From positions 16,431,057-16,495,056 of the forward strand of contig CP141148.1 of NCBI GenBank assembly GCA_035235625.1: 64,000 nt of DNA, given 5' to 3'. Numbering within the stretch: the first letter of the stretch is position 1; each line of letters begins with the position of its first letter. Both the position numbers and the translations under genes were made by a program. The stretch comes from Saururus chinensis (taxonomy: Eukaryota; Streptophyta; Magnoliopsida; Piperales; Saururaceae). Of the stretch, positions 48,809 to 58,724 are shown in pieces. Below the pieces are notes generated by a model. That model had not been told where the DNA came from, searched no databases, and was given only the letters and a program-made list of their open reading frames with translations.

Positions 48809-49834
48809 TCAGACATCCACGTCGCATACAGGACCCATCAAAGGTGGAGGTGGAGCAACCACAGCCAACGTCCGGTCACCCACAAACCTGCGAAGACGGG
48901 ACACATGGAACACAAGATGGACCAAGGAGTCGGGCGGCAAGGAGAGGCGATAAGCAACCGGACCAACGCGCGCCTCCACCGGATAGGGACCATGGAACCG
49001 GGGAGCGAGCTTAGAATGCTCGGGCTGAAACAAAGAAGTCTGGTGCTGTGGTAAAACAGAGACATAAACCAAATCACCCACTTGGAACTCCCGATCAGTA
49101 CGACTGCGATCATACAATTGTTTCATCCGGTTCTGAGCTTCAGCCAAATTCATCTTCAATTGACACAAGACCTCATCGTGAGTTTGGAGAATATAATCCA
49201 CCTCAGCCACAGAAGAGCGATGAGGGACATACGACAAAATAGTAGGTGGGGGTCGGCCATACAGTACCTCAAAAGGAGTGAAGCCCGCACGCGTGTGATA
49301 TGCAGTGTTATAGGACCATTCCGCCCATGGAAGAAGCTGCAACCAACGGCGAGGCTGCACCATAGTAAAGCACCGTAGGTACTGTTCCAAACAACGATTA
49401 ACCACTTTCGTCTGCCCATCTGTCTGCGGGTGATAAGCAGTGCTCATATGAAGTGACATACCCTGTAGAGCAAAGAACTCTTGCCAAAACTGAGAGGGGA
49501 AGATACGATCACGATCAGAAACAATGGTGCGTGGCATACCGTGCAGCTTCGCCACCTCCAGGACATACAGGTCAGCCATGGTCTTAGCAGTGAAAGGATG
49601 TCCCAACGCACAAAAATGAGCATACTTAGACAGACGGTCGACCACCACCATTATCACCGACTTACCCTGCACCAATGGCAAGGCCTCAACAAAATCCATC
49701 GATATATCCTCCCAAACTTTATCCGGAATAGACAGGGGTTGGAGCAAACTGGCTGGAGAAGTGGTAGCTGCCTTGGCGTGCTGACAAATATCACAAGCGG
49801 TCACATACTCGTGCACAGCCCGACGAACCCCCAA
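48809..49834 (-). pseudogene. Integrase (catalytic Glu changed to Lys)
   Basis: An open frame of 341 codons. Residues 14-17 (CDIC) supply the two Cys of the HHCC zinc site; its two His lie upstream in another frame (near 49890-49930), so a frameshift of about 49830-49860 separates them. The catalytic core has Asp47 (SMDF) and Asp107 (VSDRD). The expected Glu, exactly 35 residues after Asp107, is Lys143 (codon at 49406-49408, in TDGQTK), so strand transfer should be abolished. RFHGPYPV near residue 270 is the GPY/F module, followed by FHVSRLR. The frame ends with a Pro-rich tail, and the last pol residues shift frame before the LTR. Confidence 0.92.
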
Positions 49835-50058
49835 CCATAAGAAACTCTGGCTGACCCGTTATAGGTGCGGAAAGTTCCCTCATGTCTAGCCACTGGAGAA
49901 TCATGGAAATGCGAGATAATGCGTCGGCGAAGATCAGCGACATCGGGAACCCACAACCGATCCTTCCCGAACAAGAGATCATCCCGCCAAGTATAAAACG
50001 GACAGGCTGCAGGATCAGTCTGAATAGCAACGATCAAAGACTGCGTCAAGGCATCACT

Positions 50059-50607
50059 CTAGTAGGCCAGCTTCAACTCCTCAATAAATGGACATGAGAG
50101 TGTGGAGAATGTCAGGCACGAACCCGGGGCAGGTATGCGAGAGAGAGCATCAACCACTGTGTTCTCTGATCCCTTCTTATAAACCACTTCATAATCATAA
50201 CCCAGAAGTTTACTGACCCACCACTGCTGAGATGGCGTGGACACCCGCTGTTCGAGGAAATACTTTAGTGGCTGATGGTCCGTACGAATCAGGAACCGAC
50301 GACCCAATAGGTAAGGCCGCCATTTGGTGACCGCATGGATGATGGCAAGCATTTCCTTCTCATAGACAGACAGGGACAAGGACCGGCCCGCCAGAGCCTT
50401 GCTGAAATAGGCGATGGGCCGCTCATCCTATAACAGAACCGCTCCCAATCCAGCGTCTGACGCATCCGTCTCTACCACAAACGGACGGCTGAAATCAGGC
50501 AGAATCAAGACTGGGGCAGAAGCCATGGCTTGCTTCAGCCCTTCAAAGGCCTCCTGTGCATCCGGAGTCCAAGCAAAAGCGCCCCATTTGAGCAGCGCTG
50601 TCAAAGG
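50059..50607 (-). pseudogene. RNase H domain of the gypsy element
   Basis: The same frame as reverse transcriptase, with a stop at 50428-50430 and another at 50059-50061. [11 protein letters not shown] near 50450-50490 holds the first catalytic Asp, YEKEMLAI the Glu and RTDHQPLKYF the next Asp, all conserved. It ends with ENTVVDALSR, the typical close of Ty3 RNase H. Both stops are TAG where a Gln codon CAG would be expected, so a single C-to-T change explains each. Confidence 0.9.
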
Positions 50608-51309
50608 TCAAGCCAATTCGCCATATTGACTAATGAATCGCCGGTAGTACCCAGTGAGGCCTAAAAAACCACGGAGCGCCCAGACACATTTGGGAATAGG
50701 CCAAGACATCATGGCGGCCACCTTGGCTGGGTTGGTGGCGACACCATTTCCCAATATAATGTGGCCTAAATTATCTACCTGCGGGCTGCCAAAAGAGCAC
50801 TTCGAACGTTTAAGAAATAAAGAATTGTCATGCAGAATAGAGAAGACCGACCTGAGGTGTGTCAAGTGCTCTGTCCAGGATCTGCTGTACACCAGAATAT
50901 CATCGAAGAAAACCAAGATATAACGGCGCAGGAAGGGACAAAAAAGGTCGTTCATGAGGCATTGAAATGTGGATGGGGCATTAGTCAATCCAAACGGCAT
51001 AACCAGGAACTCGAAGTGGCCGTTGTGAGTCCAAAAGGCTGTCTTGTGTACATCGGCGGCATTCATGCGGATCTGATGATAGCCTGAATGCAGGTCTAGC
51101 TGACTAAACACAGTAGCGCCCGTCAACTCATTGAGCAACTCCTCAATCACCGGGATTGGGTACTTGTCTTTCACAGTGACGGCATTGAGGGCGCGGTAGT
51201 CAGCACAGAAACGCCATGTACCATCCTTCTTCCTCACAAGTAACAATGGCGACGAGTAGGAACTTGTGCTGGGCCTGATGATCCCCGCCTGAAGCATATC
51301 TGTCACCAG
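50608..51309 (-). pseudogene. Reverse transcriptase of the gypsy element
   Basis: 232 open codons from 51306. Motifs in order: [18 protein letters not shown] (residues 24-41), the first catalytic Asp in [10 protein letters not shown] (70-79), [13 protein letters not shown] (103-115), and the catalytic pair in FFDD (133-136), where Phe replaces the more common Ala or Tyr. The stop upstream at 51310-51312 and the closing stop at 50608-50610 are both TGA inside what should be one polyprotein. The upstream one fits a CGA-to-TGA change at a methylatable CpG. Confidence 0.93.
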
Positions 51310-52353
51310 TCACTCGATTTCTGCCTTCTGAATATGTGGGTATCGATATGGACGCATGTTGGTTGGGGCGGTGCCAGGGGTAATAGGAATCTGATGATCA
51401 TGAGAGTAGGCAGGTGGGAGACCCTGTGGCTCAGTGAACAAGTCTTGGTGATCTGTCAACAACTCCTGGAGGTCGGTCGGCATGCTGTCCTGAGTCACCT
51501 CAAGGGCTGCATGCTGCTGCAACAGAAGCCCTTGGGGGGCGTACCAAAACAAAGTGCTCGAAGGCAGGGTGGAGAGAAGAGTGCCCAGCCTAGAGCCTTC
51601 CAACCGAACGAGCTGCCCCTGGAGCTCAAAGTCCATCCACATCTCCCGAAAGTTCCACACCACATCGCCGAGCTCCTGTAGCCACTGCACACCTAACACA
51701 ACGTTCGCCCCTTTTATAGGTAATAGGAAGAGATCAGTGACAAATGAATGGCCTTGTACAGATAAAGTGACCTGCGCACACACCCCATTGCTCCGGAGGT
51801 GCTTGCCATCTCCAATCAGTACATCAAAGGGTTTGGAATCTGACACGAAATAGCCAAGTCTGTGGGCGACTCTATCATTAATGAAATTGTGAGTAGAACC
51901 ACTGTCAATCAATATAGCTACCTGTTGGCGCTTGAGGAACCCCTGGATGTGCATCGTGCGAGGCGTGAAGGCCCCGGAAAATGCATGCACTGATATCTCC
52001 GGTAAGAGCTCTTCAATGGCGGACGAAGCAGAGCCATCGGAACCCTCTTCCCCGTCGTCAATCTCTTCCACCAGAAGGCTGCCCTTAACAGAACAGTGAT
52101 GTCCGGGCACGAATTTCTCGTCACATCGGAAGCATAACCCCTTCGAACGACGTTCCTCCATTTGAGCCAGTGTGAGGCATCTCACGATAGGACCTGCAGG
52201 AGTGGGCGGCCGGTTGTGCCGGGCGGTTGCTGAACTGATGGGTGGCGTGATCAAGGGATTGGCTAGAGAAGCAGGCCGAGGCACCGGACCAAGCCGCCCT
52301 CCTCTGCGCTGTCTGGCCAGTTTTTCCTCTTTGATGCATGCATGGCGCACCAC
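51310..52353 (-). pseudogene. gag C-terminus (zinc knuckle) and protease of the gypsy element
   Basis: 347 codons. The zinc knuckle begins at residue 74 (CFRC...GHHC). After an acidic linker (93-118), protease begins with the active-site loop IDSGSTHNF; its catalytic Asp is residue 150 (codon 51904-51906). VVLGVQWLQELG (about 215-226) is the conserved protease C-terminal strand. The frame then runs into the N-terminal connection of reverse transcriptase (Pro/Tyr-rich, about 305-345) before a TGA at 51310-51312. The true gag start is upstream, in a different frame. Confidence 0.92.
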
Positions 52354-53282
52354 ATCTCACATGTTGGCACATGGGAAATGCCGCATCTTCCAAAATTTCA
52401 GGCTTGAGGCCGCACTTGAAGGGGCATCCATCGGCTAATCTGGCAATCGGTTAGCCACCTTCATGAATTCAGTGTAGTATGTATGGACGGTGGTAGTCTG
52501 GCGCAGGGATGATAGCATCTCATTAAAATCCTGGAATTCATTAGGCCCAAACTGCACACAGAGTTTGTCGGAGAAGGTTTCCCAGGTCGGGTAGCGCACC
52601 TCCTTCTCGAAGCTTTGGAACTAGACTGAGGCGTCACCATCCAGGTGAAAGGCTGCGATGTGCAAGCGTTCAGCCTCAGAGTGCGTCCCTTGATAGGCGA
52701 AGAATTTTTCCGCTTTGTATAGCCATTCCACTGGATCGTCATCCTCATTGTAGAGGGGAAACTGTAGGCGGGGGGTTCAACGCTCCCTCGTTGTCCCCTA
52801 CCATGCCGAGGAAACTCGTCCCAATCATCTTCAGCGTCCTGGAACTGGTCGAGATGGGGCGGCCTCATAGGGGCATTTTCACGAACACCTGGCGTTTCTC
52901 GCATGTCCCAGGTATGGCGTCTTCCTCCCAACACTGGCTGGCCAGTGCCATAGCGCGCCGGGTAGGGCAGCATCCCTATGTTGACGCCGGCCGGCACTGG
53001 GGGGTCGGGAAGGATGGGCTCTGGAGGTTGCGAGGGCCCTCCCTTCTCCAGAGGGGTAGTGACTGGTACATACATAAGAGGATTGACGCGCCCTTCTAGG
53101 GCGTCCTGTAGTACCGTCATGCTGGCGAAGCCAGCAGTAAGGGTTTGCACCGCCAAGAGTATCTCTGACAGCTTGGCGTTGCTGACCATGGAATTGGCCT
53201 TCGGGCTGTTTGCTGATGATGGCGCTGGTGCCTCCTTCTCTGAAGGCGCCTCCTGCACAACAGCTTGTTTGCCACAAGCCAT
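52354..53282 (-). pseudogene. gag N-terminal and capsid region, frameshifted
   Basis: Starts at ATG 53282, about 18 bases past the primer site. The first 70 residues are Ala/Ser/Pro-rich with a KLSEILLAVQTL helix. The frame is open to about 52770, where similarity to the usual gypsy capsid core (aromatic, DGDA-type motif) moves to another frame. A TAG near 52621 and a further stop near 52436 interrupt it. The open frame continuing to 52461 past the shift is not the native one. Confidence 0.82.
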
Positions 53283-53299
53283 GGCCGGGGATCGCAAGA

Positions 53300-53312
53300 G
53301 CTCCGATACCAA
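53300..53312 (-). promoter_or_regulatory. tRNA-iMet-type primer-binding site of the gypsy element
   Basis: The minus strand reads TTGGTATCGGAGC directly after the 5' LTR end CATCA. The A-to-G difference from TGGTATCAGAGC is shared with the non-autonomous element. Confidence 0.9.
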
Positions 53313-53648
53313 TGATGTGCCCGATGCAGGCACGATCAGTACCTTGGAGAATTGCACAGGGAAAGGGAAGAAGTATTGAAGAAAGGGGAGGAACTGGGAA
53401 TCACAATTTGCATAACTCCAAACAAAGTCAAGGCCGCCCCATATAGGAGACGACCCTCCTAGGGAATTGAACCAGCTAAACCAGACCGACCCGGTTCTTA
53501 CAATATAATCCAATTAGTGGGTCGGCTATCCCAGGCCACTAATGAACCAACAAGTACGATAATAAAATACTACAATAACAATTGAATAGTTTAATGCAAT
53601 AAAGTAATAAAAAGAGAGTCTGAGCATCGTGCACAATCGTGCACAACA
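53313..53648 (-). repeat. 5' LTR of the gypsy element, with a 10-bp duplication
   Basis: 336 bp. ATCGTGCACA is repeated in tandem at the LTR edge (53627-53646), which accounts for the 10-bp excess over the other LTR. Confidence 0.94.
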
Positions 53649-56552
53649 ACAAGTTTGTCATCCATCTAAAAATAAATAACAAGTTGATTCTCATGCTAAA
53701 GATATAGCTACATACCGGAGTTGCAGAAACGAAGAACTTCATCTTGTGCTCGCCTCCTGGTCGTACTTGTCGTCGCCTAGAAAATCTGCAGCCAACCAAA
53801 CCAAACAACAACAACAATGGAACCTCTTCGCCTTTAGGAAAAGAGCTTCCAAAGGACAAAATATTTTATTTATATTTTTCGGATCAGGCCAACATCACCC
53901 GATGTTAGTTGCCTACGTACTCATCAGATAACATCTCTAATGTTTCCAACAAGATCGGATCCAAACTTAGTTCTGCCTAAAACTACACTGTACTAAGAAG
54001 CATAGCATCACACATGTAATGCTTAAATATTTTAAAGCAACCTACATTTTATGCAAGTCCTTTAATCATTCCACTTGTTTAATTAACAAGTAATATCAAA
54101 TTATATTATTAATTATCTCACAGTCCTTGTTTAATAATTAATACTAACAAATTTGTATTCACTCAGAGATAACTCACCCTTCGAGAAATCTCGAGACATA
54201 TCCATTCCAACATGCAAAACATCAATATACAGTGACACATGTAAAGTAATATACACATTACTAAATATAAAATAACTCAGAAACATGGGCTAACCTTCAA
54301 CCAATAAAGACCAACACAATGAAAAAAACTATGGACACCGTTCAGGAAGCAATGCACTAATTGTTGCCTAAAAATACAGACTCTCGCTCAAAGGAGTAAT
54401 TGTATGTTAACAGAAATCCTAACATCTCTAGGCCTAGAGATGTAGGTATCAGCTGTGCTCATGGACACACTGGCCAGAGGTAGATGAGCCTTCCATGATG
54501 CTCAAAAACCTGGCTTGCACATTTGTAGGGATCCATCGTCCCAAAGGAGCGGAGACTACAAAGGTTTAAAAGATTACCGTCATGGCTATTATCGTGAGCT
54601 TAAACTTTGACTCAGCATGTGATACAATGCATCCACATAAGGCAAAGAGATTAAAGACTATACTCACAGCATATCATGCATGCAACAAATTTACACAATC
54701 AGCAAGTTAACATGCTGATTTTAGACTAAGACATGTATGTCTATCAACAAGACTACGAATCAGAATTGATTCTCAGATAAACTGTTCAAATCCACACAAC
54801 TATGAATTTGATTGAGGTTGAAAGAAATTAATCAAATCAGCAAACTAACACAACAAATCAGGCTAAAGTAACTAGCAACATTCAACATGATAACAAATCA
54901 AATCAAGGCTTTGACTAATAATAATCAACATAAATAATCAGAACCACATAGGTCCAAGCAGATCATAATATCAATAACCAAATTCAATAATAATATTAGA
55001 TTGTTCAAGCTTTTGTGCCTAACCCTCCTTGGGTTAACTTATTAAATTTCTATGAAAACTGGTCATAATGCACCTAAGGGATTAAAGTAATTCAACAATG
55101 GATATGGTCCAATCTAATCTCGGGTAAGTTTTTAACCTCTCAAAAGGTTTCAGTATCACATTGGCACGTTAATTCAATTCACGTGAATGCAGGCCAGTCT
55201 ACACATAAGGGTATTTCTATTTTTTTATTCAGGGCTTTCCTCAACCATGATGGGTCCAAAAATAAAGCCAGGGTTATACGTTGATGTTATAAAGCTGGGG
55301 CAATTTTCTTGGCGTTTGACTGGGTCATAAACCCCTTAAACCGACCCCCGTTCAATTAAGCATCCCACCTTAACCCTAGACGTAAAACAGTCATATATCT
55401 ACTTACTTAGATTTTTACCTAGCTTATGGCTTGGTCAAAATTTAGGATACACATTAAACTATCATTGAGATTTTTCTCAATTTTTAAATCCACTCATAGG
55501 CAACTGAACCGGAACCTCAGGTAAGTGGTTTCCACACGACAATTTAACTATAAGGGATAAAAAGGTCATTTTACAATCTCTGGGATTCTACCCAGGTCTG
55601 AAACTTCATTATAATCTCCCACACTTCTTTGGGCCCTTCAGTATTTTTTAGAATTTGTTTTACATTTTTTAACCCCCTAAACCAGACCCAGTTCACTCCC
55701 TTCTTTTTTTTTAAACCCGGACCGGTTTGGTTTGGATCGACAACCTGCAACACAGGTCATCTTCCCCGCATCCGTCCAGAGCTAAATACGCCTCTGGCGG
55801 TGCCATGTCTGGCCGCCATGGTGGGGCGGTGGTTTGGGCTCGACCGGATCGCTGCCAAGTGGTGATCTTGTGGGGTTGGCCCTGCCGTCACTCGGTGGCC
55901 GGCTGGGGCCAAAGATGCACCCTTTTTTTTAAGTTGGTGCTGTTTGTGCTGCGACCAGAGTAGCTGCGACAAGAGCCAGCACACCCTCCCGGATTAGGTC
56001 CAACCCCTAGTAGTTGATGGTCGGCTGGTGATGGCTGGCAGTTAGAAAACAAACAACAGTTCAATGAAATCGCTATTCACATAATTTACAAAAATAATTT
56101 ATATTTTTATAATGAAATATATGCTAATCTCGACTTGAAATCCAACCTTTGGTTGCTGAGTTGTCATCAATCTACCACCACCAACGCTTTGCCAAAGTCT
56201 CGCCGAAAAATTACATCGTTGCCTCTTCCTCCTTCCCTTCACCGTCCAAAAAAAACTCCCTCAAACAACCCTAATCAACCCCTTTTATAATAAGGAGATT
56301 AGGGTTCCTAATCCCCAAAGAGGTTCGGGCCAACTAATCCCCTCTTATCAACTTAATTGGGTCTGTATAATTTCGAAATACTAATTGATTGGGCCAATAT
56401 AGTGACTTAAACAGATAATTTATGCATCCAACTCGGGTAAATGGGCCCCACATGATATGTTCAACTTCGAATGATTGTATCTCCCTCATCTGAACTTTGA
56501 TTCACATGTTCTTGGTATCGTTTCGAAGCTCTTTTTGTCTACTTTCAATCGG
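53649..56552 (-). other. Internal sequence of the large LTR-type element, no gene
   Basis: After the ACAAG duplication (53649-53653) comes AT-rich sequence without coding signal up to about 55680, a GC-rich stretch (55700-55990) with short random ORFs on both strands, and then a leader-like region. A minus-strand TATAAAAGG lies at 56281-56289, probably the element's own promoter. The sequence near 56470-56550 (GAACTTTGATTCACATG region) is typical U3-like DNA that stops at the plastid junction. Confidence 0.6.
56281..56289 (-). promoter_or_regulatory. TATA box of the large LTR-type element
   Basis: TATAAAAGG on the minus strand, about 370 bases from the TGTAACG end once the plastid insert is discounted. 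Transcription would run toward lower coordinates. Confidence 0.55.
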
Positions 56553-56801
56553 GTCTTCTTTTTCATCTCCGATCACTCGATAATTTCCACAAGCACAAAT
56601 TCCACTTTTAATAGGTCCAGAGATTCTTTCACAAAACAATCCATCTTTTTCCGGTTTATTCGTTTTGTAATGAAAAGTATAGGGTTTTGTCACCTCTCCA
56701 ACTATCTCGCCATTAGGTAGAAGTTTGTTGGCCCACGCACTTATTTGTTGAGGAGAAACTGATCCAATTCGAAGTTGTTGATGTTTATACCGGTCGATCA
56801 T
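56553..56801 (-). pseudogene. rpoC1: rpoC1 5' fragment (plastid origin)
   Basis: Encodes the first 80-odd residues of the plastid RNA polymerase beta' subunit, from [17 protein letters not shown] at ATG 56801 through [12 protein letters not shown], where it is cut. It includes the CACG part of the N-terminal zinc site only. One visible difference from the usual protein is CERIS where Phe is common; this is either a change after transfer or a species difference. The frame runs on into LTR sequence. It cannot encode a working subunit. Confidence 0.95.
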
Positions 56802-56827
56802 AGAACAAAAATGATGATTCATTCCGA

Positions 56828-58023
56828 TCAAGCTTCCTTCCTATGAATCTGGAAGTTCTTCTCAGATACAAGGAAATGATTCAGTTCCAAAGCCAAAGAT
56901 CGTAGTTCTCGAACGAGTAGTCGAAAAGATTCTGGAGCATCCTCAGGATTTGCTATTGTTCCTCCAATGATCGTAGTACCAAGTACTTCCTGACGAGCTC
57001 TAATATGATCGGATTTATAAGTAAGCATCTCTTGTAAAATATGAGCAACACCAAATCCCTCTAGGGCCCAAACTTCCATTTCTCCTACTCGTTGTCCCCC
57101 TTGCTTCGCCCTTCCTCTAAGGGGTTGTTGTGTAACAAGTGCATAATGCCCGCTGGAGCATCCATGGATTTTATCATCAACTTGATGAATTAACTTCAGG
57201 ATATAGGACTTTCTTATTAGAACAGGTTGTTCAAAAGGATCCCCTGTTCTTCCATCAAATATTCTGCTTTTTCCCGGATACTCGGGTTCAAATACCCATG
57301 GATTTGCTGTTTGCTTACTAGCCTCATATAATTCAGAAAACACTAGTTTTCTCGAAGCTTCTTGCTCATATCTTTCATCAAAGGGTGCTACTCTATAATG
57401 TCTGCCTAACAAGTCCCCCGCTAACCCTAGCGAGCATTCAAATATTTGTCCCACATTCATTCGCGAAGGTACTCCCAATGGGTTGAAGACCATATCCACT
57501 GGTGTTCCATCTTGCAAATAAGGCATATCTTGTCTAGGCAAATTTTTTGAAATGATACCCTTATTCCCATGTCTTCCAGCTACTTTATCACCTACTTTGA
57601 TTTCACGTTTCTGTGAAATATATACACGAATGGTTTCTGGATTATAACTGGAACCCCCCTTTTTCTGTATCCATCTCACATCAATAACTCGCCCCCTTCC
57701 CCCTATAGGTAGTTTTAGACAAGTTTCCTTTGAAGTGGATACCTGAATGCCAAGTATAGCTCGTAATAATCTATCTTCCGGGGCATACGACGATTCTTTC
57801 GCTGTCTGAGGCGTTAATTTACCTACTAAAATATCGCCTGTCTCGACCCAAGATCCCAGCATCACAATTCCATTTCTGTCTAAATTGCGGAGTAAATGAG
57901 TTTCTAAATGCGGTATTTCCTTAGTGATTCTTTCAGGACCGTGGCTTGTCACATGAGTCTGAATTTCATATTTCCGTATGTGAAAAGAAGTATAAATATC
58001 TTCATATACCAGACGTTCACTAG
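56828..58023 (-). pseudogene. rpoB: rpoB 3' fragment (plastid origin), frame intact
   Basis: Encodes about the last 400 of roughly 1,070 residues of the plastid RNA polymerase beta subunit, with no stop or frameshift, ending in the native stop at 56828-56830. Conserved stretches include [34 protein letters not shown] (active-centre region) and [17 protein letters not shown] near the C-terminus. ATG 57952 is an internal Met. The fragment opens at SERLVYED. The lack of decay beside heavily mutated neighbours implies recent transfer. There is no promoter of its own and the N-terminal two thirds are missing. Confidence 0.97.
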
Positions 58024-58132
58024 AAAATTATTCACCAATTCCAATTATTGAATAAGTTATTTCAATGTGAAGGTTAAGGGCTCCAACACCCTAATTTTAT
58101 TTCGGGAATTTAGAAAATTCCCAAACGTTACA
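58024..58132 (-). other. 5' end of the large LTR-type element
   Basis: The short terminal part of the element beyond the plastid insert. It holds the palindrome GGGAATTTAGAAAATTCCC-like arms near 58104-58122 and the TGTAACG end. Confidence 0.6.
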
Positions 58133-58724
58133 CGTTATATACTTTTCATCAATTAAATTTGAAGTAAGTTAAGAATGTGCAAAAATTGTTATATCATTTA
58201 AAGTTTAAAGAGGCCTCTAATTAATTTTTATGTTCATAATATTCAATCAAATTGACAAAGTGATTCAACAATTCAACTGCACTTCCTTAGCTTATATAAT
58301 TTCATTTACTTAACTAGATTTTTAATAAAGTACCAAAGCTCATGATAAATGTATATTTAAGTCTTTTAAATAAATTTGTACTCAGTTATTAAGTTCAAAA
58401 GAATAAATCAAACATACTAAACGACGAACTAATTGAACCCCTTTTGATCAAGTTTTATCATTTCGATTGATTAAAACTGATGTATATTAAAGATACCTCC
58501 CAACCATTTGTTAAATTCATAATAATGAATCAAATTGACAAAGTGATTCTACAATTTGACCATTATTCCTTAGCTTATATGGTTTTATTAGCTTAAATAG
58601 ATTTAGAACAAAGTACTAAAAAGCTCATGACGAATATATATTTAATTCTTTTAAATAATAATGTACTCATTTACTATGTTTGAAAAAGTTAATCAAACAT
58701 ACTAAACAACAAACCAATCAGAAA
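58133..58724 (+). repeat. 319-bp tandem satellite, array 4 (forward)
   Basis: About two monomers. They resume in exact phase from 48211 after the CGTTA duplication and end at AACCAATCAGA, where a fragment of the LTR-type element starts. Confidence 0.93.

Larger units (their letters stand above)
48412..53648 (-). mobile_element. Ty3/gypsy LTR retrotransposon, full length but inactive
   Basis: A 5,237-bp element on the minus strand with 326- and 336-bp LTRs, ACAAG duplications, a tRNA-iMet-type primer site, gag with zinc knuckle, protease, reverse transcriptase, RNase H and integrase with a GPY/F-type module. Integrase after RNase H is Ty3/gypsy order. The short LTRs and domain order suit a chromovirus, though I see no clear chromodomain. 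From protease to RNase H one frame can be followed with four stops. Frameshifts lie in gag and before integrase, and a catalytic integrase residue is lost. It is GC-rich compared with the satellite around it. Confidence 0.96.
56553..58023 (-). other. Nuclear insert of plastid DNA (NUPT): rpoB 3' end to rpoC1 5' end
   Basis: About 1.47 kb co-linear with the plastid rpoB-rpoC1 operon, on the minus strand, inside the promoter-proximal part of a large LTR-type element. It keeps the 26-bp rpoB-rpoC1 spacer and an uninterrupted rpoB frame. The left edge lies between GACCC and the LTR-like GATTGAAAG; the right edge is at CTAGTGA. No target duplication is obvious, as expected for end-joining. Confidence 0.93.
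48212..58132 (-). mobile_element. Large LTR-type element (probable solo LTR) hosting two later insertions
   Basis: On the minus strand it begins TGTAACGTTTGGG (58132) and ends CGGGTCGTGATA (48212), flanked by CGTTA. Without the gypsy element plus its TSD (5,242 bp) and the plastid insert (about 1.47 kb), about 3.2 kb remains. That remainder has a TATAAAAGG box about 370 bases from its 5' end and no coding domain. The ends, TATA position and neighbouring GATTAGG motifs resemble the 3.84-kb element at 13865-17707, so the two may belong to related families of long-LTR (Tat/Ogre-like) elements. The TA instead of CA at one end would be a single C-to-T change. Confidence 0.7.

Noticed and set aside
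48745..52438. Plus-strand ORFs opposite the gypsy element
   Set aside because: Shadows of the minus-strand gag-pol region, which has clear catalytic motifs.
56828..57952. Long intact rpoB frame as a functional nuclear gene
   Set aside because: Only the C-terminal part is present, followed by a cut rpoC1, with the native plastid spacing and no nuclear promoter or transit peptide. It is a plastid insert.
48212..58132. Terminal inverted repeats making the large element a DNA transposon
   Set aside because: The ends share only short AT-rich similarity, while TG start, TATA position and 5-bp TSD suit an LTR-type element better.
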